From DATJLY01 sp035604615 (GTDB lineage: Bacteria > Pseudomonadota > Alphaproteobacteria > ATCC43930 > CGMCC-115725), in assembly GCA_035604615.1 (NCBI GenBank), contig DATNID010000014.1, forward strand, positions 1 through 64,000: a stretch of DNA of 64,000 nt, read 5' to 3'. The notes under the pieces were generated by a model. That model worked only from the letters and a program-made list of their open reading frames with translations. It had not been told where the DNA came from and did not search any database. Shown one piece after another: positions 44,027 to 52,524 of the stretch. Made by a program: the position numbers and the translations under genes. The first letter of the stretch is position 1. Each line of letters begins with the position of its first letter.

Positions 44027-45046
44027 ATGAAGACGCGGCGCCAAATCCTGCGCTCGGGAGCGATGGCCGCGGGCGCGGCACTCGCGGGATTTCGGGCGAT
44101 GGTGACGCCGGCGCGCGCGGCGGACCAGGTCTCGGTCGCGCTGCCGCTCGGGTTCCAGATCGACTTCTTCGATTCGATGAACATGGCGTCGGGCGGGCAC
44201 TTCGCCAGGTTCGGCCTCGACGGCAAGGTGATCGGCGCCAACTCCGGCGTGCAGACGATCCAGCTCGTGGCGTCGGGGCAGGCCATGTTCGGGCGCGGCG
44301 CGCCGCCCGACATCATCCGCGCGGTCGCCGCCAAGCAGGCGGCGCCCATCGCCATCGCCACCATCCTGCAAGGCTGCCCGTTCCGCGTCTTCAGCCCCAA
44401 GGCGAAGCCCGTGATCGAGCCCATCGATTTCAAGGGCAAGACCGTCGGGCTCATCACCTTGGCATCGCCGACCGGGATCTATCTCGACGTGATGCTGCAC
44501 CGCGCCGGCTTGACGCCCGGCGACGTCGAGCGCCAGCCGACCGGCGGCACGCCGGGCGCGCTCGAGATCATGAAGCAGGGACGGGTCGATTGCTTCATCT
44601 CGACGGTCGCGGTCGAGACCGCGGCGCGGCTCGCGCACGAGCAAGTCTTGGTGTGGGACCCGAGCAAATACCTGCCGCTGCCGGGCCAGACCTATTACGC
44701 CATGCCCGAGACGCTCGCCGCCAAGCCCGACATCGTCATCCGGTTTCTCAAGGCGGCCAAGTCGTCGATCGACGAGATGCTGGCTGGGCCATTGCCGGCG
44801 CTCATCACGCGCGCGGCCAAGGATTTCGACATCCCCGGCGTCAACGATCTCGACCTCACCGTGACCATGCTCGACACCAGCATCAAGGAGCTGATGCTGC
44901 CGGCGGGGCTGGACAAGCTGCTGCTCAACATCCCGGCGCAGTGGATCGACGGCTGCAAGGCGCTAGCCGATGCGCACATCGTCGAGATCGCCGATCCCAA
45001 CGTGCTGTTCACCAACCGCTTCATCGACGCGGCCTTGAAGGCGTGA
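44027..45046 (+). CDS. NMT1/THI5-like ABC substrate-binding protein, Tat-exported (copy 1)
   Basis: A 339-residue protein. Twin-arginine leader MKTRRQILRSGAMAAGAALA, then the NMT1/SsuA-type fold: VSVALPLGFQIDFFDSMNMA, GANSGVQTIQLVASGQAMFGRGAPPD, FRVFSPKAKPVIEPIDFKGKTVG and TGIYLDVMLHRAGL. Such proteins bind sulfonates, nitrate-type anions or thiamine pyrimidines. Its start has GGGAGG upstream. It is followed two bases later by a paralogue with about 60% identity by eye. No permease is present. Confidence 0.88.
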   Translation: MKTRRQILRSGAMAAGAALAGFRAMVTPARAADQVSVALPLGFQIDFFDSMNMASGGHFARFGLDGKVIGANSGVQTIQLVASGQAMFGRGAPPDIIRAVAAKQAAPIAIATILQGCPFRVFSPKAKPVIEPIDFKGKTVGLITLASPTGIYLDVMLHRAGLTPGDVERQPTGGTPGALEIMKQGRVDCFISTVAVETAARLAHEQVLVWDPSKYLPLPGQTYYAMPETLAAKPDIVIRFLKAAKSSIDEMLAGPLPALITRAAKDFDIPGVNDLDLTVTMLDTSIKELMLPAGLDKLLLNIPAQWIDGCKALADAHIVEIADPNVLFTNRFIDAALKA

Positions 45047-45048
45047 CC

Positions 45049-46062
45049 ATGACGACGCGACGCAAGCTCCTCAAAGGCGTGGCCGCGACCGGTGCCGCGC
45101 TTGCCCTGCCGCCCTTCATCGCCACCGGCCGCGCCGCCGAACAGGTCGGCATCGTTCTGCCGCTCGGCTTCAGCATCGATTTCTTCGACGCCATGAACGC
45201 CTATTCCGGCGGCCACTATGCGCGCGAGGGCATCGACGCGAAAATCATTGGCGCCAACACCGGCGTGCAGATGACCCAACTCGTCGTCTCCGGCCAGGCG
45301 GTGTTCGGCCGCGGCTCGCCGCCCGATCAGGTCCGCGCCGTCGCGGCGAAGCAGGCGGCGCCGCTGGCGATCGCGTCCATCTGCCAGGGCTGCAACTTCC
45401 GCGTCTTCAGCCCGAAGGCCAAGCCGGTGCTGGTGCCGAAGGACTTCAAGGGCAAGGTGGTCGGCCTCATCACCGCGGCCTCGCCCACCGGCATCTATCT
45501 CGACGTGATGCTGGCGCAGGCCGGCCTCTCCGGCGCCGATGTCGAGCGCCAGGTGACGGGCGGTACGCCCGGCGCCATCGAGATCCTGAAGCAGGGGCGG
45601 GTCGATTGCTTCATCTCGACTCTCTCGGTCAAGGTCGCGCTCGAACGCGCCAAGGAGCCGGTCGAGGTGTGGAACCCCGACAAGTACCTGCCGCTGCCGG
45701 GGCAGAACTATCTCGCCATGCCCGAGACGATCCAGGCCAAGCCCGATCTGGTGCTGCGCTTCCTGCGCGCCATCAAGGCCTCGGCGCTCGAGATGATGGC
45801 CGGACCGATCGCGCCGCTTCTGGAGCGCGCGGCCAAGGATTTCGATATTCCGGGCGTCGCCGACCGCGACGGCAACGTCGCCTATCTCGAGACCGCCATC
45901 ACGGAGATGTGGCTGTCGGAGGGGCGCGAGAACCTGCTCCTCAACCTGCCGCGGCGGTGGGATGCCGGCCTGGCCGCGCTACGCGAAGCAAAGCTCGTCG
46001 ATCTTACGGATTCATCAGTGCTTTACACCAATAAATTCATCGAGCAGGTGATGAAGGGGTAG
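45049..46062 (+). CDS. NMT1/THI5-like ABC substrate-binding protein, Tat-exported (copy 2)
   Basis: A 337-residue tandem paralogue of the previous gene: leader MTTRRKLLKGVAATGAALAL, VGIVLPLGFSIDFFDAMNAY, GANTGVQMTQLVVSGQAVFGRGSPPD, FRVFSPKAKPVLVPKDFKGKVVG, TGIYLDVMLAQAGL. The conservation in both copies of GVQ, GRG.PPD, FRVFSPKAKPV and YLPLPGQ.Y shows that both keep the ligand-binding frame, with changes between that may give different ligands. Together they look like a duplication with divergence. Confidence 0.88.
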   Translation: MTTRRKLLKGVAATGAALALPPFIATGRAAEQVGIVLPLGFSIDFFDAMNAYSGGHYAREGIDAKIIGANTGVQMTQLVVSGQAVFGRGSPPDQVRAVAAKQAAPLAIASICQGCNFRVFSPKAKPVLVPKDFKGKVVGLITAASPTGIYLDVMLAQAGLSGADVERQVTGGTPGAIEILKQGRVDCFISTLSVKVALERAKEPVEVWNPDKYLPLPGQNYLAMPETIQAKPDLVLRFLRAIKASALEMMAGPIAPLLERAAKDFDIPGVADRDGNVAYLETAITEMWLSEGRENLLLNLPRRWDAGLAALREAKLVDLTDSSVLYTNKFIEQVMKG

Positions 46063-46068
46063 GGGCCA

Positions 46069-47115
46069 TCAGCGGAACTGGGGCACCACTTCCGCGCACA
46101 GCAGGCGCAAGGCGTTCATCACCTGCGCATGCGGGATGAGGCCGCCGCAATTGAGCTCGGCGAGGATGCCGTCGAGCCCGATCTCGTCGCGCAAGGCGCT
46201 GAGCCGCTGCACTACCGCGGCCGGCGTTCCGAACACCAGGTGATCGGTCAGCGCCTGGCCGTAGGTGAGGTGGCGCAGCCGCTCGCCGCGCGCCGCCCGC
46301 GCCGCGCCGGCGGCACCCGAGCGCGCCGCCGACTCAGCCTGGAGATCGGCCTGGTATTGATAGAAGCGCATGACGCTGCGCTCAGGATCGGAGAGCGCGC
46401 GCGCCTCGCTCTCGGCGAGATAGATCGGCACCGAGACATAGACCTCGCCCTTGCCGGGATGGCCCGCGGCTGCGTAGGCCGCGCGATAGCGGCGGATCGC
46501 GGCCGCGGTGTCGGTCCAGGTGACGGTGCGCGCCGAGGCGAAGATCGGCAGGCCCAACTCGCCGATCATGGCATAGGTGTCGGACGTGCTGGCGGCCATG
46601 CGGATGGGCGGATGCGGCTTCTGGTAAGGCTGCGGCACCACCGTCACATCGTCGAAGCTGAGATATTTGCCGCGATAGGAGAAGCGCGGCTCGGTCCAGG
46701 CGCGCTTGACGATGTCGAGCGTCTCGGCGAAGCGGTCACGGCTCTCGGCATAGGGCACGTTATAGGCGTCGTAGGTCTGCACCACGCCGCTGCGGCCGAC
46801 GCCGAAGATGAGGCGGCCGCGGCTCAACTGATCAACCGTCGCGACCTCCTCGGCGAGGCGCAGCGGATGACACAGCGGCAGGACCTGCACCGCGATGCCG
46901 ATCTTGATGCGGCTGGTGCGCGCAGCGATGGCGGCGGCGACGGTCAAGGGCGAGGCCAGCACCGAGCGCTCCGGCGCGAAATGCAGCTCGGCCAGCCACA
47001 CCGCGTCGAGGCCGCCGCGCTCGGCCGCGTCGACCTGCTCGAGCGCCCCGTCGAAGGCGTCGGCGTGTGAGCGGTCGGGGAAGGTCGGGAACTCCTGAAA
47101 CAGGCCGAATTCCAT
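46069..47115 (-). CDS. LLM class flavin-dependent oxidoreductase
   Basis: A 348-residue luciferase-like enzyme: MEFGLFQEFPTFPDRSHADA, WLAELHFAPERSVLASPLTV, IGIAVQVLPLCHPLRLAEEV, VDQLSRGRLIFGVGRSGVVQ and PYQKPHPPIRMAASTSDTYA. It is a second LLM enzyme besides 38311, about 35% similar by eye. It is convergent with the NMT1 pair (6 bases between stops) and lies 21 bases downstream of the PqqC-fold gene on the same strand, so these two form an operon. Confidence 0.9.
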   Translation of the reverse strand: MEFGLFQEFPTFPDRSHADAFDGALEQVDAAERGGLDAVWLAELHFAPERSVLASPLTVAAAIAARTSRIKIGIAVQVLPLCHPLRLAEEVATVDQLSRGRLIFGVGRSGVVQTYDAYNVPYAESRDRFAETLDIVKRAWTEPRFSYRGKYLSFDDVTVVPQPYQKPHPPIRMAASTSDTYAMIGELGLPIFASARTVTWTDTAAAIRRYRAAYAAAGHPGKGEVYVSVPIYLAESEARALSDPERSVMRFYQYQADLQAESAARSGAAGAARAARGERLRHLTYGQALTDHLVFGTPAAVVQRLSALRDEIGLDGILAELNCGGLIPHAQVMNALRLLCAEVVPQFR

Positions 47116-47136
47116 GAGGTCCGACCTCGCTCGCCC

Positions 47137-47901
47137 CTAGGCCATGCTGGCGGGGAGGATCTCCTTCTGGCCCAGGACCTCCTCGCGGTAAAGCTCGGAG
47201 ATCGAGGCCCAGCGCAGGTGGCACGCGACCTCGGCGACCTCGAGCGCACGCGCCTGGAGCTCGGGCGTGCCGAGATGCTTGGCGCACAGCTCGATCTGGC
47301 GCCGGCTGTGCTCGACATCGGCGGCGTCGTGCTCGGTGAAGAACTCGATCTCGCGCGCGTTGCGCTTAAAGCCATAATGCTTCTCGAACGCGGGCAGCAG
47401 AACCTCGCTGATGAGGCCGGGCATCTGGCCTTCCTGCGTCGTCTGCATCGCCAGGACGACGCCGATCGGCTCGGTCGCGGTGGTGTGGTAGTAGTAGAGC
47501 GACCGCGCCCACCATGCCGGCGTCATCGGTAGGGCACGCACCTCGGCCTCGCTGAAGCCCGCCGCCTTGCAGAAGCGGAAGATCAGCTCGTTATGGTCGT
47601 GCGGCTCGTGGCCTTCCTGTGGGATCGCCTTCAAGCCCTCTTCCTCGGACACGTTCTCGGCCACCATCTTGCGCACTTCGACGTCGTGATAGGCGCGCGC
47701 GTAAAGCAGGCCGAAGCTCGGCAGTGCCATCGAGACGTAATGGAAATGCAGCGCCTGGTAGCGGCCCATCGCCTTCAAGGGCAGCTTCCCCTCGGCGAAG
47801 ACGCGGAAAAAAGGATGGTGCTTGGTGTGCCAGCGGTCGCGGATGGCGGCGATCTGCTCGGCGATCGGGGCCGAAGAGACGAGTCGTACGTTCCGTGCCA
47901 T
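47137..47901 (-). CDS. Haem-oxygenase-fold (PqqC/TenA-like) iron-dependent enzyme
   Basis: A 254-residue helical protein of the PqqC/TenA/HDO superfamily. Metal-ligand-type residues are seen: H-rich helix LHFHYVSMALPSFGLLYARA, ENVSEEEGLKAIPQEGHEPHDHNEL and EFFTEHDAADVEHSRRQIEL. In haem-oxygenase-like diiron or mono-iron oxidases (CADD, UndA, SznF-type) ligands come from such Glu and His positions; in TenA the same helices bind thiamine pyrimidines. Oxidative chemistry on an imported compound with the LLM partner is possible but inferred. Starts at ATG 47901. Confidence 0.8.
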   Translation of the reverse strand: MARNVRLVSSAPIAEQIAAIRDRWHTKHHPFFRVFAEGKLPLKAMGRYQALHFHYVSMALPSFGLLYARAYHDVEVRKMVAENVSEEEGLKAIPQEGHEPHDHNELIFRFCKAAGFSEAEVRALPMTPAWWARSLYYYHTTATEPIGVVLAMQTTQEGQMPGLISEVLLPAFEKHYGFKRNAREIEFFTEHDAADVEHSRRQIELCAKHLGTPELQARALEVAEVACHLRWASISELYREEVLGQKEILPASMA

Positions 47902-47981
47902 CGTCGTTGCCTCCCCTGACTGCGTTCGTCGGCCGAGCGTAGCCGTGCCGGAGGCCGAGCGCCACCGGGCCGCGCGGGACC

Positions 47982-48290
47982 CTAGCGGATTGGCGTGATG
48001 GTCGCCGACGGCCGGTTCTTGCGCACCCGCGCGGGCGGGCGCTGCTTCCGCCCGGCGAGCGTGCGGCCGTTCTCGGTCAGCTTGCACACCAGCCAATTGG
48101 GCTTCAGCGGATTGGCGAACCACGGCTCGGCCCAGCCCTGCTCGATGCAGGCGCGGATGGTGCGAGTGTCGATCTGCTGCCCGGATTCGTCGAACAGCGG
48201 CAGCTTGCCGCCGGGCTGGTCGAGGCCGCGCCGGAGCCAGGCGCGCTGCGCCGTCGATGGAAGCTTCCTGATCTCGGGTGCGTCGCTCAT
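47982..48290 (-). CDS. Hypothetical protein, possible winged-helix
   Basis: A 102-residue basic protein. LPSTAQRAWLRRGLDQPGGKLPLF, IDTRTIRACIEQGWAEPW, NWLVCKLTENGRTLAGRKQR suggests a helix-turn-helix with wing (L-TENGR is a typical terminal helix of winged-helix proteins), followed by a basic tail (PPARVRKNRPSATITPIR). I do not recognise a family. It is divergent from cutA across 79 bases. The in-frame ATG at 48377 overlaps the cutA region and is unlikely to be the start. Confidence 0.6.
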   Translation of the reverse strand: MSDAPEIRKLPSTAQRAWLRRGLDQPGGKLPLFDESGQQIDTRTIRACIEQGWAEPWFANPLKPNWLVCKLTENGRTLAGRKQRPPARVRKNRPSATITPIR

Positions 48291-48369
48291 CGTTCCCCCG
48301 CGACGACGTCCTTGCCGCCCCCTGTATAAACCTTTTTCAATGGGGCGGGCCAGCGCCGCAGGAGGGCAG

Positions 48370-48684
48370 ATGACCATAATGTTCGTCTATGCCACGGCCG
48401 CCGACGCGGCCGAGGCCGAGCGCATCGGCCGGGCGGCGGTGTCGGAGCGGCTCGCGGCCTGCGCCAACGTGCTGCCGGCGATGCGCTCGGTCTATTGGTG
48501 GAATGGCAGGCTCGAGGAGGGGTCGGAGGCCGTGCTCATCCTCAAGACCACGCGCACGCGCTTGGACGCGCTGGTCGCGCGGATCAAGGCGCTGCATTCA
48601 TACGAGTGCCCGTGCATCGAGGCGTTGGAGATAGCCGGCGGCAATCTCGATTTTCTCGCCTGGATCGCGCGCGAGACCGCGTGA
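48370..48684 (+). CDS. cutA: CutA-family divalent-cation tolerance protein
   Basis: A 104-residue cytosolic trimer-forming protein: MTIMFVYATAADAAEAERIGRAAVSERLAACANVLPAM, VYWWNGRLEEGSEAVLILKTT and YECPCIEALEIAGGNLDFLAWI match CutA. It is ferredoxin-like and linked to copper tolerance; the mechanism is unclear. The ATG at 48370 follows GGAGG by 5 bases. Its end lies two bases before the convergent metY stop. Confidence 0.92.
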   Translation: MTIMFVYATAADAAEAERIGRAAVSERLAACANVLPAMRSVYWWNGRLEEGSEAVLILKTTRTRLDALVARIKALHSYECPCIEALEIAGGNLDFLAWIARETA

Positions 48685-48685
48685 C

Positions 48686-49984
48686 TCACCCCGAAGCGGC
48701 GAGGCCCTGGTCGAGGTCGGCGATGATGTCGGCAGCGCTCTCGATGCCGATCGAGAGCCGCACCACGTCAGGGCCGGCGCCGGCGGCGATCTGCTGTTCC
48801 TCGGTGAGCTGGCGGTGCGTCGTCGAGGCGGGATGAATGATGAGCGAGCGCGTGTCGCCGATATTGGCGAGATGCGAGAACAGCTCGACGCCCTCGACCA
48901 GCTTCACGCCCGCCGCGTATCCGCCCTTCAAGCCGAAGGTGAAGACCGAGCCGGCGCCGAGCGGCATGTATTTCTTGGCGAGCGCGCGATAGGGGCTGGA
49001 CTCGAGCCCGGCATAGGACACCCACGCCACCGCCGGATGGCTCTCGAGATGGCGCGCCACCGCGAGCGCGTTGGCGCAGTGCCGCTCCATGCGCAACGGC
49101 AGGGTCTCGATCCCGGTGATGGTGAGGAATGCATTGAGCGGCGCCATGGTCGCGCCGAGGTCGCGCAAGCCCACGGCGTGGCCCTGCACGGTGAAGGCGA
49201 GATCGCCGAAGGTCTCGTAGAAGCGCAAGCCGTGATAGGCAGGCTCGGGCGCGGTGAGCGACTTGAATTTATCGTTCTGCGCCCAGTCGAACGTGCCGCT
49301 GTCGATGACCGCGCCGCCCATCGCGTTGCCGTGGCCGCACAGGAACTTGGTGGTGGAATGGACGACCAGGTCGGCGCCCCATGCGAACGGCCGGCACAAA
49401 TAAGGCGTCGCCAGCGTGTTGTCGACGATGAACAGCAAGCCGGCCTCGTGCGCGACGGCGGCGATCGCCTCGAGGTCGGTGATGACGCCGCCGGGATTGG
49501 CCAGGCTCTCGACGAAGATCGCCTTGGAACGCGGGGTCAGCGCGCGGCGAAAATTCTCGGGATCGTCGGGATCGACGAAGCTGCAGTCCCAGCCGAATTT
49601 CTTGAAGCTGCGGCCGAACTGGGTGATCGAGCCGCCATAGAGCTTGCGCGAGGCGACGAAATGATCGCCCGGCTCCATGAAGGCGAAGAAGGCCAGCATC
49701 TGCGCCGCGTGTCCGGTGGCGCAGCACACCGCGCCGCGCCCGCCCTCGAGGCTCGCCAGACGCTCCTCGAGCACCGACACGGTCGGATTGGCGAGGCGCG
49801 AATAGATGTAGCCATAGGACTGCAGGTTGAACAGCGACGCGGCATGCTCGACATCGTCGAACACATAGGCCGTGGTCTGGTAGATCGGCGTCGCGCGCGC
49901 GCCGGTGGCGGGATCGGGCGAGGCGCCGGCATGGACGGCGAGCGTCTCGAAGCCGTAGGGAGAGGAGCGGGGCGTCTCGGCCAT
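48686..49984 (-). CDS. metY: O-acetylhomoserine sulfhydrylase / aminocarboxypropyltransferase
   Basis: A 432-residue PLP enzyme of the Cys/Met metabolism family. Seen: FETLAVHAGASPDPATGARATPIYQTTAYVF, YIYSRLANPTVSVLEERLA, DNTLATPYLCRPFAWGADLVVHSTTKFLCGHG with the PLP lysine in STTKF, and VAWVSYAGLES. It converts O-acetylhomoserine with sulfide to homocysteine. The related MetZ is shorter; the length and GATMAPLNAFL segment favour MetY. It directly abuts the upstream CoA-binding gene (same strand), suggesting an operon. Confidence 0.9.
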   Translation of the reverse strand: MAETPRSSPYGFETLAVHAGASPDPATGARATPIYQTTAYVFDDVEHAASLFNLQSYGYIYSRLANPTVSVLEERLASLEGGRGAVCCATGHAAQMLAFFAFMEPGDHFVASRKLYGGSITQFGRSFKKFGWDCSFVDPDDPENFRRALTPRSKAIFVESLANPGGVITDLEAIAAVAHEAGLLFIVDNTLATPYLCRPFAWGADLVVHSTTKFLCGHGNAMGGAVIDSGTFDWAQNDKFKSLTAPEPAYHGLRFYETFGDLAFTVQGHAVGLRDLGATMAPLNAFLTITGIETLPLRMERHCANALAVARHLESHPAVAWVSYAGLESSPYRALAKKYMPLGAGSVFTFGLKGGYAAGVKLVEGVELFSHLANIGDTRSLIIHPASTTHRQLTEEQQIAAGAGPDVVRLSIGIESAADIIADLDQGLAASG

Positions 49985-50464
49985 TCAGATTTTCCTGCGC
50001 TTGCTCGAGATGATGCCGGTATTGACGCCGCTCCAGGCGAGCTCGCCGCACAGCCGCGAGAATTCGATCTTGGGGCAGCGGTTCATCACCACCCGCAAGC
50101 CCGCCGCCTCGGCGCGCGCGGCGGCTTCGTCGTTGCGCACGCCGATCTGCATCCACACCACCTTGGCGTGCTTGCGGATCGCTTCCTCGACGATCGGCCC
50201 GACCGCGTCCGAACGGCGGAAGATGTCGACCATGTCGATTGGGTCCGGCACGTCGGCGAGATCGGCATAGACGCGCTCGCCGAGGATGGTGTCGCCGGCC
50301 GCCTGCGGGTTCACCGGGATGACGCGGAAGCCCTTGCCCTGGAGATACTTCATCGCGAAGAAGGAGGGCCGGTTCCAGTGCGGGCTCGCGCCCACCATGG
50401 CGATCACCTTCACCTCGCGCAGGATGGCGCGGAGATAGGCGTCGGTGTAGCTGTCGTGGTTCAT
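49985..50464 (-). CDS. CoA-binding domain protein
   Basis: A 159-residue protein with a CoA_binding_2 Rossmann fold: VKVIAMVGASPHWNRPSFFAMKYLQGKGFRVIPVNP, then YADLADVPDPIDMVDIFRRSD and WMQIGVRNDEAAARAEAAGL, VVMNRCPKIEF. The family is similar to YccU. The ATG at 50464 is chosen because the upstream in-frame extension (MPADVIASEAKQSLSG) is the translation of a common repeat and not part of the protein. The stop directly abuts metY. Confidence 0.88.
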   Translation of the reverse strand: MNHDSYTDAYLRAILREVKVIAMVGASPHWNRPSFFAMKYLQGKGFRVIPVNPQAAGDTILGERVYADLADVPDPIDMVDIFRRSDAVGPIVEEAIRKHAKVVWMQIGVRNDEAAARAEAAGLRVVMNRCPKIEFSRLCGELAWSGVNTGIISSKRRKI

Positions 50465-50476
50465 TGCGGAGCCGTT

Positions 50477-50512
50477 GCCTGACAGAGATTGCTTCGCTTC
50501 GCTCGCAATGAC
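50477..50512. repeat. REP-like intergenic element (translates as IASEAKQS)
   Basis: GCCTGACAGAGATTGCTTCGCTTCGCTCGCAATGACA with ATTGC (50488-50492) and GCAAT (50505-50509) as arms. This is the widely scattered bacterial intergenic element whose translation IASEAKQS is often added by mistake to the start of adjacent genes, as would happen here. Confidence 0.75.
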
Positions 50513-50525
50513 ATCCGCCGGCATC

Positions 50526-51317
50526 CTACCGCTTGTCCCACGGCGGCGGGCGCTTGGCGAGGAAGGCGTCGATGCCCTCCTCGGTCTCGCGCGCCATCAT
50601 GTTCGTCGTCATCACCTCGCCGGTATAGGCATAGGCGGCCTCGAGCCCGAGCTCGGCCTGGCGGTAGAACGCCTCCTTGCCGATGGCGACGGCGAGGCCG
50701 AGCTTGCCGGCGATGTGGCGCGCGAGCGCCATCGTCTCATCGTCGAGCCGCTCGGGCGCGACCACGCGGTTGATCAGGCCGATGGCGCGCGCTTGCTCGG
50801 CGCCGACCAGATCGCCGGTGAGCAGCATCTCCAGCGCCGCCTTGCGCCCGACCGCCCGCGACAGCGCCACCATCGGCGTCGAGCAGAACAGGCCGACATT
50901 GATGCCGTTGACGGCGAAGCGCGCATCGCTCGCGGCGACCGCGAGATCGCAGGTCGCGACCAGCTGGCAGCCGGCGGCGGCGGCGATGCCGTGGACGCGC
51001 GCGATTACCGGCTTGGCCAGCTTGACGATGCTGGTCATCAGGTGCGAGCACTGCCGGAACAGTGCGTCGTAGTGCTGGCGTCCGGGATTGGCGCGCATCT
51101 CCTTGAGGTCGTGCCCGGCGCAGAAGCCGGGGCCCGCGCCGGCGATGACCACGACCTTGACCGAGGCGTCCCGGGCGATGGCGTCGATCGCGCCCTGCAT
51201 CGCCTCCATCAGCGCCACCGAGAGCGCGTTGCGCGCCTGCGGCCGGTTCATGGTGAGGAGCGCGATCCCGTCCTCGTCGTGGCGCAGCAGCAGGGGCTCG
51301 GCGCTCGTCGTGCTCAT
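50526..51317 (-). CDS. Enoyl-CoA hydratase/isomerase (crotonase) family
   Basis: A 263-residue crotonase fold enzyme: LLTMNRPQARNALSVALMEAM (20-40), oxyanion-hole segments AGAGPGFCAGHDLKEM and VHGIAAAAGCQLVATCDLAVAA, and the later NGINVGLFCSTPMVALSRAVGRKA. The AGHDLKEM motif with His in place of the usual ADLKE is typical of the enoyl-CoA hydratase subgroup related to mitochondrial ECHDC3. Substrate unknown. The start is the ATG at 51317. Confidence 0.9.
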   Translation of the reverse strand: MSTTSAEPLLLRHDEDGIALLTMNRPQARNALSVALMEAMQGAIDAIARDASVKVVVIAGAGPGFCAGHDLKEMRANPGRQHYDALFRQCSHLMTSIVKLAKPVIARVHGIAAAAGCQLVATCDLAVAASDARFAVNGINVGLFCSTPMVALSRAVGRKAALEMLLTGDLVGAEQARAIGLINRVVAPERLDDETMALARHIAGKLGLAVAIGKEAFYRQAELGLEAAYAYTGEVMTTNMMARETEEGIDAFLAKRPPPWDKR

Positions 51318-51459
51318 CGCGGCCTCCTTCGACAGCCCGGCCTTGAAAGCACTCCCGGCCCGCAGGTTCAATGGGAAAAGCAGCAACGGGTCGGCGACAG
51401 CGAAATGGTAATATCATACCGCAGCATGAAACTCTGCGATTTTCCTGGATTTCATGGCC

Positions 51460-51488
51460 TTGACGGGCGCGTATTCGGTGGCGATACT
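51460..51488 (+). promoter_or_regulatory. Sigma70-type promoter of rplM-rpsI
   Basis: TTGACG (51460-51465), a 17-base spacer and GATACT (51483-51488), 23 bases before the rplM ATG. Spacing and boxes are close to consensus, as expected for a ribosomal protein operon. Confidence 0.7.
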
Positions 51489-51511
51489 GCGTCCGACCCA
51501 CCGAGGATGCG

Positions 51512-51988
51512 ATGCCGACCCATACGCAGCAAACCCATTCGCTCAAGGCCGGCGAGATCGATAAGAAGTGGCTGGTGATCGATGCCAACGGGCTGGTGCT
51601 CGGTCGGCTCGCCTCGATCATCGCCATGCGCTTGCGCGGCAAGCACAAGCCCAGCTACACCCCGCACATGGATTGCGGCGACCATGTCGTCGTCGTCAAT
51701 GCCGAGAAGGTGGAGCTCACCGGCAACAAGCGCCGCGACGACATCTTCTACTGGCACACCGGATATCCCGGCGGCATCAAGGGCCGCAGCAAGGGCGCGA
51801 TCCTCGACGGCAGGCATCCCGAGCGCGTTCTCATCAAGGCGGTTCAGCGCATGCTGCCGAAGGGGCCGCTGGGGCGGGCGATCATGGGCCATCTCAAGGT
51901 CTATGCCGGGCCCACCCATCCGCACGAGGCGCAGCAGCCCAAGCCGCTCGACGTCGGCGCGATGAACCGCAAGAATTTGAGGGCCTGA
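51512..51988 (+). CDS. rplM: 50S ribosomal protein L13
   Basis: A 158-residue ribosomal protein: KKWLVIDANGLVLGRLASIIA (18-38), TPHMDCGDHVVVVNAEKVELTGNK, YWHTGYPGGIKGRS, ERVLIKAVQRMLPKGPLGRA and VYAGPTHPHEAQQPK are the standard L13 signatures. It is cotranscribed with rpsI two bases downstream, from the promoter at 51460. Confidence 0.97.
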   Translation: MPTHTQQTHSLKAGEIDKKWLVIDANGLVLGRLASIIAMRLRGKHKPSYTPHMDCGDHVVVVNAEKVELTGNKRRDDIFYWHTGYPGGIKGRSKGAILDGRHPERVLIKAVQRMLPKGPLGRAIMGHLKVYAGPTHPHEAQQPKPLDVGAMNRKNLRA

Positions 51989-51990
51989 GC

Positions 51991-52494
51991 ATGTCGAACC
52001 TGACCCAGCTCAGCGGCCTGCGCGACGCGCTCGCCAACGCCCAGGTGGCGCGGCAGACGCCGGCGCCCACGGCCACCACGCAAGAGGTTCGGCCCAAGCT
52101 CGACGCCCAGGGCCGCGCCTACGCCACCGGCAAGCGCAAGAATGCGGTGGCGCGCGTGTGGATCAAGCCCGGCAACGGGCGCATCACCGTCAACGGGCGC
52201 GACAGCCCGGTCTATTTCGCGCGGCCGGTGCTGCGCATGCTGCTGAACCAGCCCTTCGCCGTCGCCAACCGCGCCGGCCAGTACGACGTCGTCTGCACCG
52301 TGGTCGGCGGCGGGCTCTCGGGCCAGGCCGGCGCGGTGCGTCACGGCATCAGCAAGGCGCTGACATATTTTGAGCCGGGTCTGCGCCCGGCGCTCAAGAC
52401 CGGCGGCTTCCTCACCCGCGACAGCCGCGTGGTCGAGCGCAAGAAGTACGGCAAGGCCAAGGCCCGACGCAGCTTCCAGTTCTCGAAGCGCTGA
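51991..52494 (+). CDS. rpsI: 30S ribosomal protein S9
   Basis: A 167-residue ribosomal protein with the extended, disordered N-terminus seen in alphaproteobacteria (1-40), then YATGKRKNAVARVWIKPGNG, GGGLSGQAGAVRHGISKALT and the basic tail RVVERKKYGKAKARRSFQFSKR that reaches the P-site tRNA. It is followed by the terminator at 52525. Confidence 0.97.
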   Translation: MSNLTQLSGLRDALANAQVARQTPAPTATTQEVRPKLDAQGRAYATGKRKNAVARVWIKPGNGRITVNGRDSPVYFARPVLRMLLNQPFAVANRAGQYDVVCTVVGGGLSGQAGAVRHGISKALTYFEPGLRPALKTGGFLTRDSRVVERKKYGKAKARRSFQFSKR

Positions 52495-52524
52495 TCCCGC
52501 GAGGCGGCGCTTCGATCACCGGAA

